This document shows positions 53,103 to 62,555 of a DNA stretch of 64,000 bases, piece by piece. The DNA is taken from the NCBI GenBank assembly GCA_947494825.1, contig CANLWN010000006.1, positions 124,001-188,000 of the forward strand. Direction: 5' to 3'. The notes under the pieces are model-generated. The model searched no databases. It was given only the letters and a program-made list of their open reading frames with translations, and was not told where the DNA came from. The position numbers were made by a program, and so were the translations under genes. Every line of letters starts with the position of its first letter. Position 1 is the first letter of the stretch. Source of the stretch: an uncultured Flavobacteriaceae bacterium. Lineage in GTDB: Bacteria > Bacteroidota > Bacteroidia > Flavobacteriales > Flavobacteriaceae.

Positions 53103-53981
53103 CTAAAGGGCATTTTGTTTTATAATCGCACTTTCCAAGCCACAACGATTTACCAATTGGATGCCCAGACCAGGGCGCACGTTTACCTCCATAATCTGTG
53201 GCCCTTTGGTCTTGTCGATTACCAGATCTATCCCTAAATAATCCAGTGGGAAGGCCTTTGAGGTTTTTACCGCCAGTTGTAACATTTCTTCCCAGAAAGG
53301 AATGGCCTTTTCATAAACGGTAGCGGGATTATCGGGATGATGGTTCCGGTATTGCCTGCCATCATAGACTTCGGTTAAGGTCCCTTTTTCCATATCTACC
53401 CCGATACCTACCCCTTTTTGGTGCAAGTTTGCCTTTCCATCAGATTTGGACGTAGGCATCCGTAACATGGCCATGATAGGGATATCCTTTAGGGTAATTA
53501 TCCTAAAATCCGGTACACCTTCATCATAGATTTCAGCAAAAAAGGGATGTGGAACAATGCATTCCTCTATGAGGCAGCTATCTGTTGAACCCATAGAAAA
53601 TATCCCTGTGACAATGCTGGTAATATGCTGAAATATTTGCATTTCGGAAAGTGATTTTCCACCGCTGACCCATTGCCCTTCGACAGATTTTTTTAGAATT
53701 TTGATGCCTTCGCCCCCGCATCCATTAGCTGGTTTAATGGCCATGGAAGTATAATTTTGACAGGCCTCCCACTTCTTTTTGATATCGCTCACCTTGGTAA
53801 TGACCGTATAGGTTTCGGCACACGCCAAATTGTTCTTATGCAACAGCTGCTTTGTTTTTACCTTATCATCGGCAAGGGTGTAATCCTTCCTGCGGTTGTG
53901 AGGGTAAATCAGTTTAATGTTTCTTTTGTTGAGCCCCATTACCCCGGTGGCATTCTGTATTTGAAAAAGTTTTCGCAACAT
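53103..53981 (-). CDS. ATP-grasp alpha-L-glutamate ligase-like protein
   Basis: 292 residues. ATP-grasp pattern: KTKQLLHKNNLACAETYTVI, MAIKPANGCGGEGIKILKKS (glycine-rich lid), DFRIITLKDIPIMAML, LHQKGVGIGVDMEKGTLTEV, DYLGIDLVID and IMEVNVRPGLGIQLVNR (Mg-binding E-N). This is the family that in Pseudomonas and others neighbours an inactive-transglutaminase membrane protein. It probably ligates an amino acid to a peptide or protein. It starts 1 bp after the UUP1-like gene on minus. Confidence 0.88.
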   Translation of the reverse strand: MLRKLFQIQNATGVMGLNKRNIKLIYPHNRRKDYTLADDKVKTKQLLHKNNLACAETYTVITKVSDIKKKWEACQNYTSMAIKPANGCGGEGIKILKKSVEGQWVSGGKSLSEMQIFQHITSIVTGIFSMGSTDSCLIEECIVPHPFFAEIYDEGVPDFRIITLKDIPIMAMLRMPTSKSDGKANLHQKGVGIGVDMEKGTLTEVYDGRQYRNHHPDNPATVYEKAIPFWEEMLQLAVKTSKAFPLDYLGIDLVIDKTKGPQIMEVNVRPGLGIQLVNRCGLESAIIKQNAL

Positions 53982-53982
53982 C

Positions 53983-55560
53983 TTAGGACAGCTTAAAGGT
54001 TAATAAGGGTTTAAAACGAAGTATTTCGGTCCACCGCAAGCCTATATACCTTCCCAAAAGCATGGCCATGGCTATGATGACAAGAAGTATTTCCGGGAAA
54101 AGAATCAAGATAGAGGGCAGCCATTTACTGGATAGCATAAAGAAACAAAAGCTTACTGCAATAAGCGTTTGGAACAAGGTACCCGTAGCCTTATGAAAAC
54201 CGTCCTCCACGATCAAAGTAGAAAAACGTTCAGCGGAAATGGTAAGAATAATGGTGGGAAAAAAGGTAAGGGACGTTAACCATCCAACTCCGGTAATTAC
54301 GCCCAAGTAAGAGCCAACTGCCATAACCACCACCATAAGGGTAAGCGAAATCACAAGCTTAGGTGTGTGCAACAGGCCCATCTGGTTAAATGGTCTTGAG
54401 ATAATCCCCACAAATAAGATCAAGAACATAAACAACAACATCCCCGTGGTAAAACCTGTCTCCAAAAGGGAAAACGCTATCAGTACAGGAAGGAACACGC
54501 CAAAGGTCCTAAGGCCTACCACATTCCGAAGAAAGGCTACAAGTAGCCCGCCTACAGGAAGCATGAGGAGGAGGAGCAGGGATTCCATTGAAATGAGCTT
54601 GCTTTCCACCAGTCCCCACAAGGATATGGGCGATATGCTATTGAACTGGGAGGCACTGGTGCGTAGAAAGGGAATTTTGTTTTCTTTCTTTATCTCATAG
54701 CTATAATCGAACTGTAATCCAGGGCTGCGGGTAATAAGAAACTCATCGCCCTCGTACAGTTCCAAATAATTGGCCGGTAAGTAGGCAAAGTGCCCGTTTA
54801 AGGCATCAAAGGGAATCCATTGTCCATTGATGTTGATCTCTGCCCAGACATGCGAGGTACGCTTGTTGGATTCCTGCAAAATTATCCCCCCTTTGATCCG
54901 AGCAGGAAAACCCATGCCTCTCGCCAAGGCCACCAACAACCTACTTTTTCCACTACAGGAAGCCTTGTTCCGCTCCAACACGGTAAGCGCATCGGTAAGT
55001 GTGATTATGGGCGCGGAAGGTATTTCCCTTACAAAATTAAATAGGTTCTGAACTCTTTTCCTGTCCCAAGCGGTATCCTGGGTAAGACGTGCTGCCAAGG
55101 CTTTGAGTTTAGGATGATCCGACTGGATATATTTGCTCGGCGCTAAATATTTGGAATGCGCTTTGACAGATCGGCCAAAGCTTTCGGGTAGCGCAAAGAC
55201 CCTTGCCTTGCCTTCAAAGGTAAATTGATAGTCAATACTTTCATAACTATCTTTCTTAGCGGTCACCCAGACACCCTTGAGGTTGTTCTCATCCGATTTC
55301 TTTTCAAATACCATGGTCCTGGCCATATCCTGGACCTCATGGGTAATTCTTTGCCTGCTATTGTTCTTGGGCAAATACGTTTTTACCGATGTATGCCCAT
55401 CATTGGTCTTGAAAAAGAATCTATAGGTTACCCTATACATCTCTTCAGCAAAAAAATCATCCAAATTTTGAGCTATCGGTACCGCTTTAAAGGTCAGTGA
55501 GACAAGGGCGATGCATAATATGGTTCCTATGGCAATTCTAAATTTTTGGGGCGTGTTCAT
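53983..55560 (-). CDS. transglutaminase-like protein fused to seven TM helices
   Basis: 525 residues. One N-terminal helix, a periplasmic transglutaminase-fold domain (about 30-290), then about seven membrane helices (LLLLLMLPVGGLLVAFLRN onward). The triad positions look filled: Cys in NKASCSGKSRLLVAL, His in TSHVWAEININGQW and Asp in PFDAL, although the family is usually named inactive. Known clusters pair it with an ATP-grasp ligase and a retropepsin-like protease; the ligase is next door but no protease is seen. Candidate ECF promoter at 55589-55619. Confidence 0.88.
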   Translation of the reverse strand: MNTPQKFRIAIGTILCIALVSLTFKAVPIAQNLDDFFAEEMYRVTYRFFFKTNDGHTSVKTYLPKNNSRQRITHEVQDMARTMVFEKKSDENNLKGVWVTAKKDSYESIDYQFTFEGKARVFALPESFGRSVKAHSKYLAPSKYIQSDHPKLKALAARLTQDTAWDRKRVQNLFNFVREIPSAPIITLTDALTVLERNKASCSGKSRLLVALARGMGFPARIKGGIILQESNKRTSHVWAEININGQWIPFDALNGHFAYLPANYLELYEGDEFLITRSPGLQFDYSYEIKKENKIPFLRTSASQFNSISPISLWGLVESKLISMESLLLLLMLPVGGLLVAFLRNVVGLRTFGVFLPVLIAFSLLETGFTTGMLLFMFLILFVGIISRPFNQMGLLHTPKLVISLTLMVVVMAVGSYLGVITGVGWLTSLTFFPTIILTISAERFSTLIVEDGFHKATGTLFQTLIAVSFCFFMLSSKWLPSILILFPEILLVIIAMAMLLGRYIGLRWTEILRFKPLLTFKLS

Positions 55561-55588
55561 AACGACTTATTTTTGTTATTTTTGATAT

Positions 55589-55619
55589 GGAACAGGTGAA
55601 ATAGGTTTCACCCAACCCC
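55589..55619 (-). promoter_or_regulatory. ECF-type promoter candidate for the transglutaminase-like gene
   Basis: Minus strand: GGGGTTGGGTGAA, 9 bp, ACCTGTTCC, 28 bp upstream of the ATG at 55560. On plus the same site contains a perfect 7-bp hairpin GGTGAAA-TAGG-TTTCACC (55595-55612), 30 bp before the sigma gene. Confidence 0.55.
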
Positions 55620-55642
55620 TGGTTTAAATTTTTTTTCGCCTC

Positions 55643-56158
55643 ATGGAGCGCACTGACAGATCGGTTTGCAATCAGAAAGTATACAACCAGGTATTCGACC
55701 TAAATTCCGAAACCTTGCGAAACTATCTGTACTACCAATGTGGCGACCTGCAACAGGCCGAAGATTTGGTGCAAGAGGCCTTCATTAAACTTTGGAACAA
55801 TTGTAAAAAGGTGATTTTTGAAAAGGCCAGGGGCTTTCTGTTTGCGGTGGCCAAAAACGCTTTTTATAATCAGGTAGCCCATAAAAAAGTGGTGCTGGAA
55901 TACGCCAAATCCCGGCCACAAAAAAATTTGGACAATGAAACTCCCGAATATAAAATGGAGGAGGAAGAATTTATGTCGCAATTGCAAGCGGCCGTAGCCG
56001 CCTTGCCCGATGGACAACGTGAAGTTTTTTTACTGAACCGTTTGGACAAAAAGACCTATAAGGAAATGGCCGAAATGCTTGGAGTCTCACAGACCGCCAT
56101 TGAAAAAAGAATGCAAAAGGCGTTGCAAAAACTAAGAAAGACCATTAAAAATATTTAA
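55643..56158 (+). CDS. ECF sigma factor (sigma-70 family, FecI-like)
   Basis: 171 residues: region 2 (LRNYLYYQCGDLQQAEDLVQ, then AFIKLWNN) and region 4 (LPDGQREVFLLNRLDKKTYK, EMAEMLGVSQTAIEKRMQKA). It directs RNA polymerase to ECF promoters and is normally held by the FecR protein encoded next. The bipartite motif in front of fecR and two minus genes is the likely target (inference). Confidence 0.95.
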   Translation: MERTDRSVCNQKVYNQVFDLNSETLRNYLYYQCGDLQQAEDLVQEAFIKLWNNCKKVIFEKARGFLFAVAKNAFYNQVAHKKVVLEYAKSRPQKNLDNETPEYKMEEEEFMSQLQAAVAALPDGQREVFLLNRLDKKTYKEMAEMLGVSQTAIEKRMQKALQKLRKTIKNI

Positions 56159-56161
56159 GAG

Positions 56162-56194
56162 GGGGTGGGGTGAATTCAAAGTAACCGGTTATCC
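56162..56194 (+). promoter_or_regulatory. ECF-type promoter candidate for fecR and receptor
   Basis: GGGGTGGGGTGAA, 9 bp (56175-56183), ACCGGTTATCC, ending 18 bp before the fecR ATG. It matches the motif seen on minus at two places, with the same spacing. Confidence 0.55.
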
Positions 56195-56212
56195 TTATAG
56201 AAGTACCATACC

Positions 56213-57124
56213 ATGTTCGAAGATAAAGACGAAACCATATTGGCACGTTGGCTGGCCGGAGAGCTCACTTCAGAGGAGCTAGCCGAGTTCGAGCAATCGG
56301 AAGAATTTAGGGAATATCAACAGATAGCCCGGGGTATGGAGTCTTTCAAAAAACCAGCATTTCATAAGGAACAACTACGCGATAAAGTACAAGGTAAACT
56401 GGATCATGGATCCAAAGGAAAAGTTAGGTATTTAAAGCCGTTGCTATATGTAAGTTCGGTTGCCGCATCCCTGTTGTTGGTCCTGGGCATTTTCTTTGAC
56501 GAGGTAAGCTATACTACGGCTACAGGTCAACAGCTGTCAGCGGTACTCCCCGATGGGTCCCAAGTACAGCTCAATGCCCAATCCGTGCTTACCCACAAGC
56601 GTTTTTTTTGGAACAGCAATAAAAAGGTGAGCCTGAAGGGTGAGGCTTTCTTTTCTATAGAAAAGGGGGACGGTTTCTCTGTGCAGACCACTTCGGGTAC
56701 GGTTTCTGTATTGGGAACCCGGTTCAATATCAGGGCTAGAAAATCGACTTTCGAATTGGTCTGTTATGAAGGCAAGGTACAATTTGATGCCGTCTCAATC
56801 CAGGAAAAGGCCATCCTGATCGAAGGTGATGTGCTTCGCCTAGAGGCGGATCAACTGGAACGGGAAAGGACCGATTCGGAAAAACCGAGCTGGACTGGTG
56901 GCAAAAGCACCTTCAACAACAGTTTATTGATCCATGTTATCGAGGAGTTGGAAATTCAGTACGGCATCAAGATCCAGCACAGTTTGGGGGGCAATACCGA
57001 CCATTTTACGGGTAGCTTTGTCCATGATGAGCTCGAGATTGCCCTGAAGAGCGTTTTTGTGCCTATGGGCATAGATTATGTACTGGCCCCGGACAAGAAA
57101 ACAGTTGTACTTAAGTTGCCCTAA
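56213..57124 (+). CDS. FecR-family anti-sigma factor
   Basis: 303 residues: N-terminal DUF4880-like cytoplasmic part (ILARWLAGELTSEELAEFEQ), one membrane helix (about 80-97), and the periplasmic FecR domain (GQQLSAVLPDGSQVQLNAQS, GEAFFSIEKGDGFSVQTTSG, VLGTRFNIRARKS, CYEGKVQF) with a C-terminal STN-contact region. It relays receptor occupancy to the sigma factor. Confidence 0.95.
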   Translation: MFEDKDETILARWLAGELTSEELAEFEQSEEFREYQQIARGMESFKKPAFHKEQLRDKVQGKLDHGSKGKVRYLKPLLYVSSVAASLLLVLGIFFDEVSYTTATGQQLSAVLPDGSQVQLNAQSVLTHKRFFWNSNKKVSLKGEAFFSIEKGDGFSVQTTSGTVSVLGTRFNIRARKSTFELVCYEGKVQFDAVSIQEKAILIEGDVLRLEADQLERERTDSEKPSWTGGKSTFNNSLLIHVIEELEIQYGIKIQHSLGGNTDHFTGSFVHDELEIALKSVFVPMGIDYVLAPDKKTVVLKLP

Positions 57125-57132
57125 TACCCAAA

Positions 57133-59760
57133 ATGCCCATGAAAAAGTTGCTCCAATCCATAACACTGCTGTTTACTACTTTTGTCTTTTCCCAGGAAAA
57201 CCTTACGGTGGCGTATGCGGACACCCCATTAAAACAAGTACTGCTAGATGTTCAGAACAAGACCGCCTTGTCCTTTTCCTATGCGGAAGAGGTCATCAAG
57301 GACAAAAAAATAAATTTTACCGGATCGGACATTACAGCGGCGGTTTTGCTTGGTGCCCTCGCGGACCAGACCGGACTAGTGTTCGAAAAAATATCGGAAA
57401 CCTTAGTAATCATTAGTGTCCCAGTGACCAAACTGGACGTTTGCGGTTATCTGTTCGACAGTGAAAGCAATACACCCCTGCCTTATGCCACAGTGTTGGT
57501 AAAGGGAACGTCCATGGGCGCATCAACGGACGAAACGGGATTTTTTCAATTGGAGGATGTGGAGGAAGCGGCTAAGCTGATCATTCAATACGTGGGTTAT
57601 TCCGACCAGACCGTGGAAGCCTCAGCCTACGGTACAACCAATTGTAAAAATATTTATCTACGGCCCAAAGCGCAATCGCTACAGGAAGTGGTGGTGCTGG
57701 GTTATTTAAATAAGGGGTTGGACAAGACTATGGATGGGTCCTTCATCCTAAAAAACACTTCTCTGGGTATCCTACCCGGACTGGTAGAACCCGATGTTTT
57801 CCAAAGCATACAAATGATCCCGGGCATTACCAGTTTGGATGAATCCGCTTCGGGTATACAGATACGGGGCGGATCACCCGATCAAAACCTGATTTATTTT
57901 GACGGAATAAAGATGTACAATACGGGCCATTTCTTCGGAATGATTTCTACCATAAACCCCTACGTGACCGAAAGTGTCAAAATTTACAAAGGTGGTGCCA
58001 GTCCCAAATACGGCGATCGCATTTCCGGGGTTATCGATATTAGTAGTGCCACTCAGGTACCGGATACGGCGTATGCGGGCATTGGGGTGAACGGCACGCA
58101 TGCCGATGCCTTTTTAAAAACGCCTTTGGGCAAAAATGCAGGTTTGGTGCTTTCCGGCAGACGGTCGTATACCGATGCGCTACAGACCCCTACCTTTGAT
58201 GCATTGGCCGAAAAGGTATTTCAGAATACCAAGATAGTGACCGATTTTGGTGGGCAAGTTGTGGAGGACGATGATGATGCCAGCGAAATTGTGGGGGACG
58301 AGAACTTCTTTTTTTACGATGCCAACGGGAAGCTCATTCTAGAACCTTCCAACAACGACCGCATCACAATAGGCGGACTTCTTACCAGAAACGACCTTGA
58401 TTTTAGTTCCAGTGACGATGAAGACCTGACCCAAGACCTTTTGATCATTGAGAACCAAGGTGCCAGTTTTTCTTGGCAAGGCACCAGGTGGGGAAAATTT
58501 CAACATTCCCTAAAGGCTTACTATTCGCACTTTGACAGTGATTACAACAACACGGTATCCGAGGACCTGCTCGTTGAAGAGGAAAACCTGAGAAAGAACA
58601 CGGTGGAGGACTATGGGATGGATTTAAATATCTCGTACGACTTTTTGCCGCATCAAAACATTATGTTGGGCTACCAATATTCCAATTCCGATGTCTTCTT
58701 TCAATTGTTCCGTGACGAGGCGGGCGATGCAGATATTGAGCCCGGGGATGACGATGAAATTCCCTTACCCAGTGAAACCAGGGATTTCAATGAAATTCGG
58801 CAAAACGTAAATCAGGCCAATACGGTCTATGCGGAATACCGGTATCAACCGGCCAACAAAGGCTTTGTTAGCTTGGGGGCAAGGGCATCGCATTATTCGT
58901 TGGTGGACGATTTTTTTCTGGAACCCAGACTAAACGTGGAGTATCCGATTACCGATAAGCTCAGGCTCAAAGTTACTGCCGAAAGAAGGTATCAACCCAT
59001 CAGTCAGCTTATCGAGTTCGAGGACACACAACTGCGGTTAGAGAACAACATCTGGACCCTTTCTGACGGAAACGATATCCCTGTTTTGGAAAGCAGCCAG
59101 TTTTCTGGTGGCTTTTTACTCAACGTGGATGATTGGACCTTGGACATAGATGGATATTTTAAGAAAATCAAAGGGCTTACCTCCTTTACCAACGGGTTCA
59201 CGAATGCCGCGGAAGAGCTGTCCCAAGGTGAGAGCGATATTGTGGGCTTGGATGTATTGCTACGAAAAAAAATAGGGAGCTACCGCATTTGGTTGGGGTA
59301 TACCTTTAATGATGTGGAATACCGTTTTGAGGAGCTACAGAGCAATCCCTTTCCGGGGAATAACGACGTTACCCACAATTTCAGGATAGCAAACACTTAC
59401 GAAACTGGAAACTGGCAGTTTTCCGTGGGGTGGAATTATCGCACCGGGCTTCCGTTTACGCCGGTAGATAGTTTCAGCACCATCACTGGCGATATAGATT
59501 TTGGTCCGGTAAACAGTGAGCGCCTACCAAATTATCATCGTTTGGATGCTTCATTGATCTACAAATTTGGCATCTCCACATCGGGTAGGACCAAGGCTAC
59601 TTTTGGTGTCTCTTTGCAAAATGTTTATTCGAGGCAAGTTCCCATATCCATTTTCTACAGGGTAGATCAAGACCCAAATACAGGATTGGACGAACTCAAT
59701 CAAATAGAGCAATTGTCCCTTGGTTTTACGCCAAACGCTACCTTCAGATTGTATTTTTAA
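57133..59760 (+). CDS. TonB-dependent receptor with STN signalling domain
   Basis: About 875 residues from 57133 or 57139. Signal peptide to VFSQ, STN domain (NLTVAYADTPLKQVLLDVQN), CarboxypepD_reg-like domain (VCGYLFDSESNTPLPYATVL, GASTDETGFFQL), plug (PGITSLDESASGIQIRGGSP, YFDGIKMYNTGHFFG) and a barrel ending LSLGFTPNATFRLYF. The STN domain lets it signal through FecR. There is no SusD, so it is not a classic PUL transporter; ligand unknown. Starts 8 bp after fecR. Confidence 0.95.
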   Translation: MPMKKLLQSITLLFTTFVFSQENLTVAYADTPLKQVLLDVQNKTALSFSYAEEVIKDKKINFTGSDITAAVLLGALADQTGLVFEKISETLVIISVPVTKLDVCGYLFDSESNTPLPYATVLVKGTSMGASTDETGFFQLEDVEEAAKLIIQYVGYSDQTVEASAYGTTNCKNIYLRPKAQSLQEVVVLGYLNKGLDKTMDGSFILKNTSLGILPGLVEPDVFQSIQMIPGITSLDESASGIQIRGGSPDQNLIYFDGIKMYNTGHFFGMISTINPYVTESVKIYKGGASPKYGDRISGVIDISSATQVPDTAYAGIGVNGTHADAFLKTPLGKNAGLVLSGRRSYTDALQTPTFDALAEKVFQNTKIVTDFGGQVVEDDDDASEIVGDENFFFYDANGKLILEPSNNDRITIGGLLTRNDLDFSSSDDEDLTQDLLIIENQGASFSWQGTRWGKFQHSLKAYYSHFDSDYNNTVSEDLLVEEENLRKNTVEDYGMDLNISYDFLPHQNIMLGYQYSNSDVFFQLFRDEAGDADIEPGDDDEIPLPSETRDFNEIRQNVNQANTVYAEYRYQPANKGFVSLGARASHYSLVDDFFLEPRLNVEYPITDKLRLKVTAERRYQPISQLIEFEDTQLRLENNIWTLSDGNDIPVLESSQFSGGFLLNVDDWTLDIDGYFKKIKGLTSFTNGFTNAAEELSQGESDIVGLDVLLRKKIGSYRIWLGYTFNDVEYRFEELQSNPFPGNNDVTHNFRIANTYETGNWQFSVGWNYRTGLPFTPVDSFSTITGDIDFGPVNSERLPNYHRLDASLIYKFGISTSGRTKATFGVSLQNVYSRQVPISIFYRVDQDPNTGLDELNQIEQLSLGFTPNATFRLYF

Positions 59761-59789
59761 CAACTGCTGGGTGAAATATTTCGATGTCG

Positions 59790-60626
59790 TTATTTTTCCA
59801 TCCCCAAGTTAATGAGTTCCTGCTTGGTAAGGTACCGCCAGTGACCACGAGGCAGGTCTTTTTTGGTAAGTGGCCCATAGACTACACGGTCCAAACGTAT
59901 CACCTCGTATCCCAAATGGTCAAAAATACGGCGTACAATACGGTTCTTTTGGCTTCTGATTTCTATGCCGACCTCCTTCTTGGGAGTATTTTCTATGTAA
60001 CTTATCTCCTGCACCTTCACCGGACCATCGTCCAAAGTAAGCGTGTCCTGGATTTTTTTGAGGTCTTCACTCTTTAAATTCTTGTTCAATTCCACGTGGT
60101 AAATCTTTCTAAGCCCATTTTTGGCGTGTGTTAGGCTTTTTGCAAATTCCCCATCGTTGGTAAATAACAACAGACCGGTGGTGTTCTTGTCCAATTTGCC
60201 CACAGGGGACAACTTGGCCTTTGAAGCTTTTAAAATTAGCTGATTGGCACTTCGCTTCCCCCTTTCATCACTGGTGGTCGTAGCAAAGTCCTTGGGTTTG
60301 TTGAGCAGTACATAGGCCTTTTTTTCCGGGTTCAGCACCCGGCCATCGAACTTCACCGTATCGGTTAACTTTACCTTATACCCCATTTCGGTTACAGGCT
60401 TTCCATTCACCGTAACATTTCCCGCTGCGATATAGATATCGGCATCGCGCCGCGAACAAACCCCTGAATTGGCCAAATACCTATTAAGCCTTATCAGGTT
60501 GGGGTCCGATGCGGGCCTGGCAGTCGTAGATTCCTGGGGCTTGCCCTTGGAAGATATTCTCTTCCTATAATTTCCGCCCGAACCGGTTGACCGTTTTTTA
60601 TCCTTGTTGTAGTCTGATTTGCCCAT
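59790..60626 (-). CDS. RluB/RsuA-family rRNA pseudouridine synthase
   Basis: 278 residues from ATG 60626 (a TTG at 60644 adds six). A basic N-terminal tail, the S4 RNA-binding domain (RLNRYLANSGVCSRRDADIY), then the catalytic domain with Asp in VGKLDKNTTGLLLFTNDGEF and the RIVRRIFDHLGYEVIRLDRV motif. It modifies a uridine in 23S (RluB-type) rRNA; the exact position is not provable here. Confidence 0.92.
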   Translation of the reverse strand: MGKSDYNKDKKRSTGSGGNYRKRISSKGKPQESTTARPASDPNLIRLNRYLANSGVCSRRDADIYIAAGNVTVNGKPVTEMGYKVKLTDTVKFDGRVLNPEKKAYVLLNKPKDFATTTSDERGKRSANQLILKASKAKLSPVGKLDKNTTGLLLFTNDGEFAKSLTHAKNGLRKIYHVELNKNLKSEDLKKIQDTLTLDDGPVKVQEISYIENTPKKEVGIEIRSQKNRIVRRIFDHLGYEVIRLDRVVYGPLTKKDLPRGHWRYLTKQELINLGMEK

Positions 60627-60689
60627 CTCCAATAATTTGCGCAAAGGTAGGGAAATGGATTTCCGCCCATGCAGATCGGCCCATAAATA

Positions 60690-61640
60690 TTAGGTGTCGA
60701 AGTTCACCGTGGACTGTCGCTCCCTATTTACGGATAGTTTGGTAACATCTGGCCGGGAATAGTGTCCAACGGGGTCAAAATTCTGTCGTTCCTCATATAC
60801 CCGGTCCAGGTTGAGACTCTGGAATATCAATCCCTCTTGGTGCAGTACGGGCTCCACGATCCACTCTCCGTTTGGCCCTGCGATGCAGGAGCCCCCGTTG
60901 GCCAGCGTTTTGGGTGCTTTCTTAAGGATCTTGTCCAGATGGGGGGTGTTTTCAGGGAAATCCTCCACACGCATCAGGGAAGAAACCGAAACCACGAAAC
61001 TTCTGGATTCCCGGGCAATGAAGCGCGTTATATCCCTGGTATTGTGGTCATTTCCTGGCCAAACCGCCACGTGGAGATTTTCTCCCTGCCCGTATAGCGC
61101 GGTCCGGGGCAAGGGCATCCAATTTTCCCAGCAATTGAGTCCGCCTACCGTAAATTCCTTTAAGGAGTGTACCTGCAAACCATGGCCGTCTCCGGGTGCC
61201 CATGTTAGGCGCTCATCGTAGGTAGGCTGTAATTTTCGGTGGACCGATTTTATTTCGCCCTTCTCATTGATATATACCAAGGAGCAGTATAGGCTATGGC
61301 CCCCTCTGTTTTTGGCCCGTTCCATGAGACCAAGATAAATTGCCATTTTATGGGTCTTGGCGAGTTGAAGGATTCTTTCCAGCTCCCCTGCTTCGATCTG
61401 TATGGAATTGTGGGCATAGTGGGCATGGATTTCCTTGTTCACCTTTAGATCCCAAGAAGCCCCATCGGTCAAGGCCAGCCAAAAAGGATATCCCGGTAAA
61501 AGGGCCTCTCCAAAAACGACCAGATCCGCCTGCTGTGTCGCTGCTTCCTCCAAGGTATTTTCAATTTTTTGTAGGGTTGCCTCCTTATCCAACCAGACCG
61601 GAGCAATCTGGGCCATGGCCACCTTAAGTTCATTTTGCAT
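60690..61640 (-). CDS. nitrilase/carbon-nitrogen hydrolase
   Basis: 316 residues. Catalytic triad: Glu in VVFGEALLPGYPFW, Lys in SVHRKLQPTYDERLTWAPGD, Cys in GGLNCWENWMPL, which is the aliphatic-nitrilase pattern rather than amidase. It may turn nitriles into acids. It overlaps the UbiA gene by 1 bp at its 5' end, on the same strand. Confidence 0.9.
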   Translation of the reverse strand: MQNELKVAMAQIAPVWLDKEATLQKIENTLEEAATQQADLVVFGEALLPGYPFWLALTDGASWDLKVNKEIHAHYAHNSIQIEAGELERILQLAKTHKMAIYLGLMERAKNRGGHSLYCSLVYINEKGEIKSVHRKLQPTYDERLTWAPGDGHGLQVHSLKEFTVGGLNCWENWMPLPRTALYGQGENLHVAVWPGNDHNTRDITRFIARESRSFVVSVSSLMRVEDFPENTPHLDKILKKAPKTLANGGSCIAGPNGEWIVEPVLHQEGLIFQSLNLDRVYEERQNFDPVGHYSRPDVTKLSVNRERQSTVNFDT

Positions 61641-62545
61641 TATAAAATTCTATTTAGGACGAGATCTATATCGATCAGTAAGATACTGAAGACCCCGACA
61701 ACAATAATCAACTTTAAAATATTATGAAGCCAAACATAGTGCTTTTTCGCCTTGGATATCCATAACAAAATCATAAACAAGATCAATAAAAAAATACATC
61801 CAATAAAATAGATGTGCATATAACCCACATCAAAATTATAGATCAATAGCAAGGCAGGAGCCAAGGTAAGCAGCACCAAAATACTGACCAGTGTCTTGGA
61901 CAGGGTAGCCCCGTACAGGATGGGAACCGTCTTGTAGTTTTGAGCCATGTCTCCTGCAATGTTTTCCAGATCTTTGATCATTTCACGGGCTAAAATCAAT
62001 AAGAAAAGGAAGATGGCATGTACGAAAATGACCGTTTCAAAATTTTTGTAGTACACAAATACGGCAAAGAAAGGGGCAATCGCCAGGGTTGCCGAAACAA
62101 AATTTCCCACAAAAGGTATACGTTTCAGTTTATGGGAATAGAACCAAATACCAAAAATATAGGCCGAAAAGAACATGACCGCCCTAAAGGATACATAACT
62201 GGCAAAAAGGACGGACAAAAAATTAAGAATGAAATAGGTGGTGAGTTTGGTGCGCTGGCTTACCAACCTGTCCAACATACTCTTTCTGGGCTTGTTGATC
62301 AGATCTTTCTCCGCATCGTAGAAATTGTTGATGATATAGCCCCCGGCGATCACGAGCCCCGAAGCAATCACAATGGCCAATAGATTAAGGTCAAAAACTA
62401 CTTTGCGCAAGGGGCGGTCGGGAGAAAGGATGTAGATCGATGCCAAGTACTGGGCCAGGGCGATCATTAGGATATTATACCCCCTAACAATAGAAAACAG
62501 GCTCAGGAACTTTAATAGTACCAGCTTGTCTTTTCTGCTAAGCAT
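61640..62545 (-). CDS. UbiA-family prenyltransferase
   Basis: 301 residues, about nine membrane helices. First Asp motif NNFYDAEKDLINKPRK (about 72-87) and second LAREMIKDLENIAGDMAQNY with TVPILYG. Flavobacterial members next to mevalonate genes are often named geranylgeranylglycerol-phosphate transferase; the actual acceptor lipid is not known. It ends at the nitrilase start. Confidence 0.88.
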   Translation of the reverse strand: MLSRKDKLVLLKFLSLFSIVRGYNILMIALAQYLASIYILSPDRPLRKVVFDLNLLAIVIASGLVIAGGYIINNFYDAEKDLINKPRKSMLDRLVSQRTKLTTYFILNFLSVLFASYVSFRAVMFFSAYIFGIWFYSHKLKRIPFVGNFVSATLAIAPFFAVFVYYKNFETVIFVHAIFLFLLILAREMIKDLENIAGDMAQNYKTVPILYGATLSKTLVSILVLLTLAPALLLIYNFDVGYMHIYFIGCIFLLILFMILLWISKAKKHYVWLHNILKLIIVVGVFSILLIDIDLVLNRIL

Positions 62546-62555
62546 TATGGAACGG

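Noticed and set aside
57133-59760. SusC-type receptor of a polysaccharide locus
   Set aside because: No SusD gene follows, and an STN domain with sigma and FecR points to signalling uptake instead.
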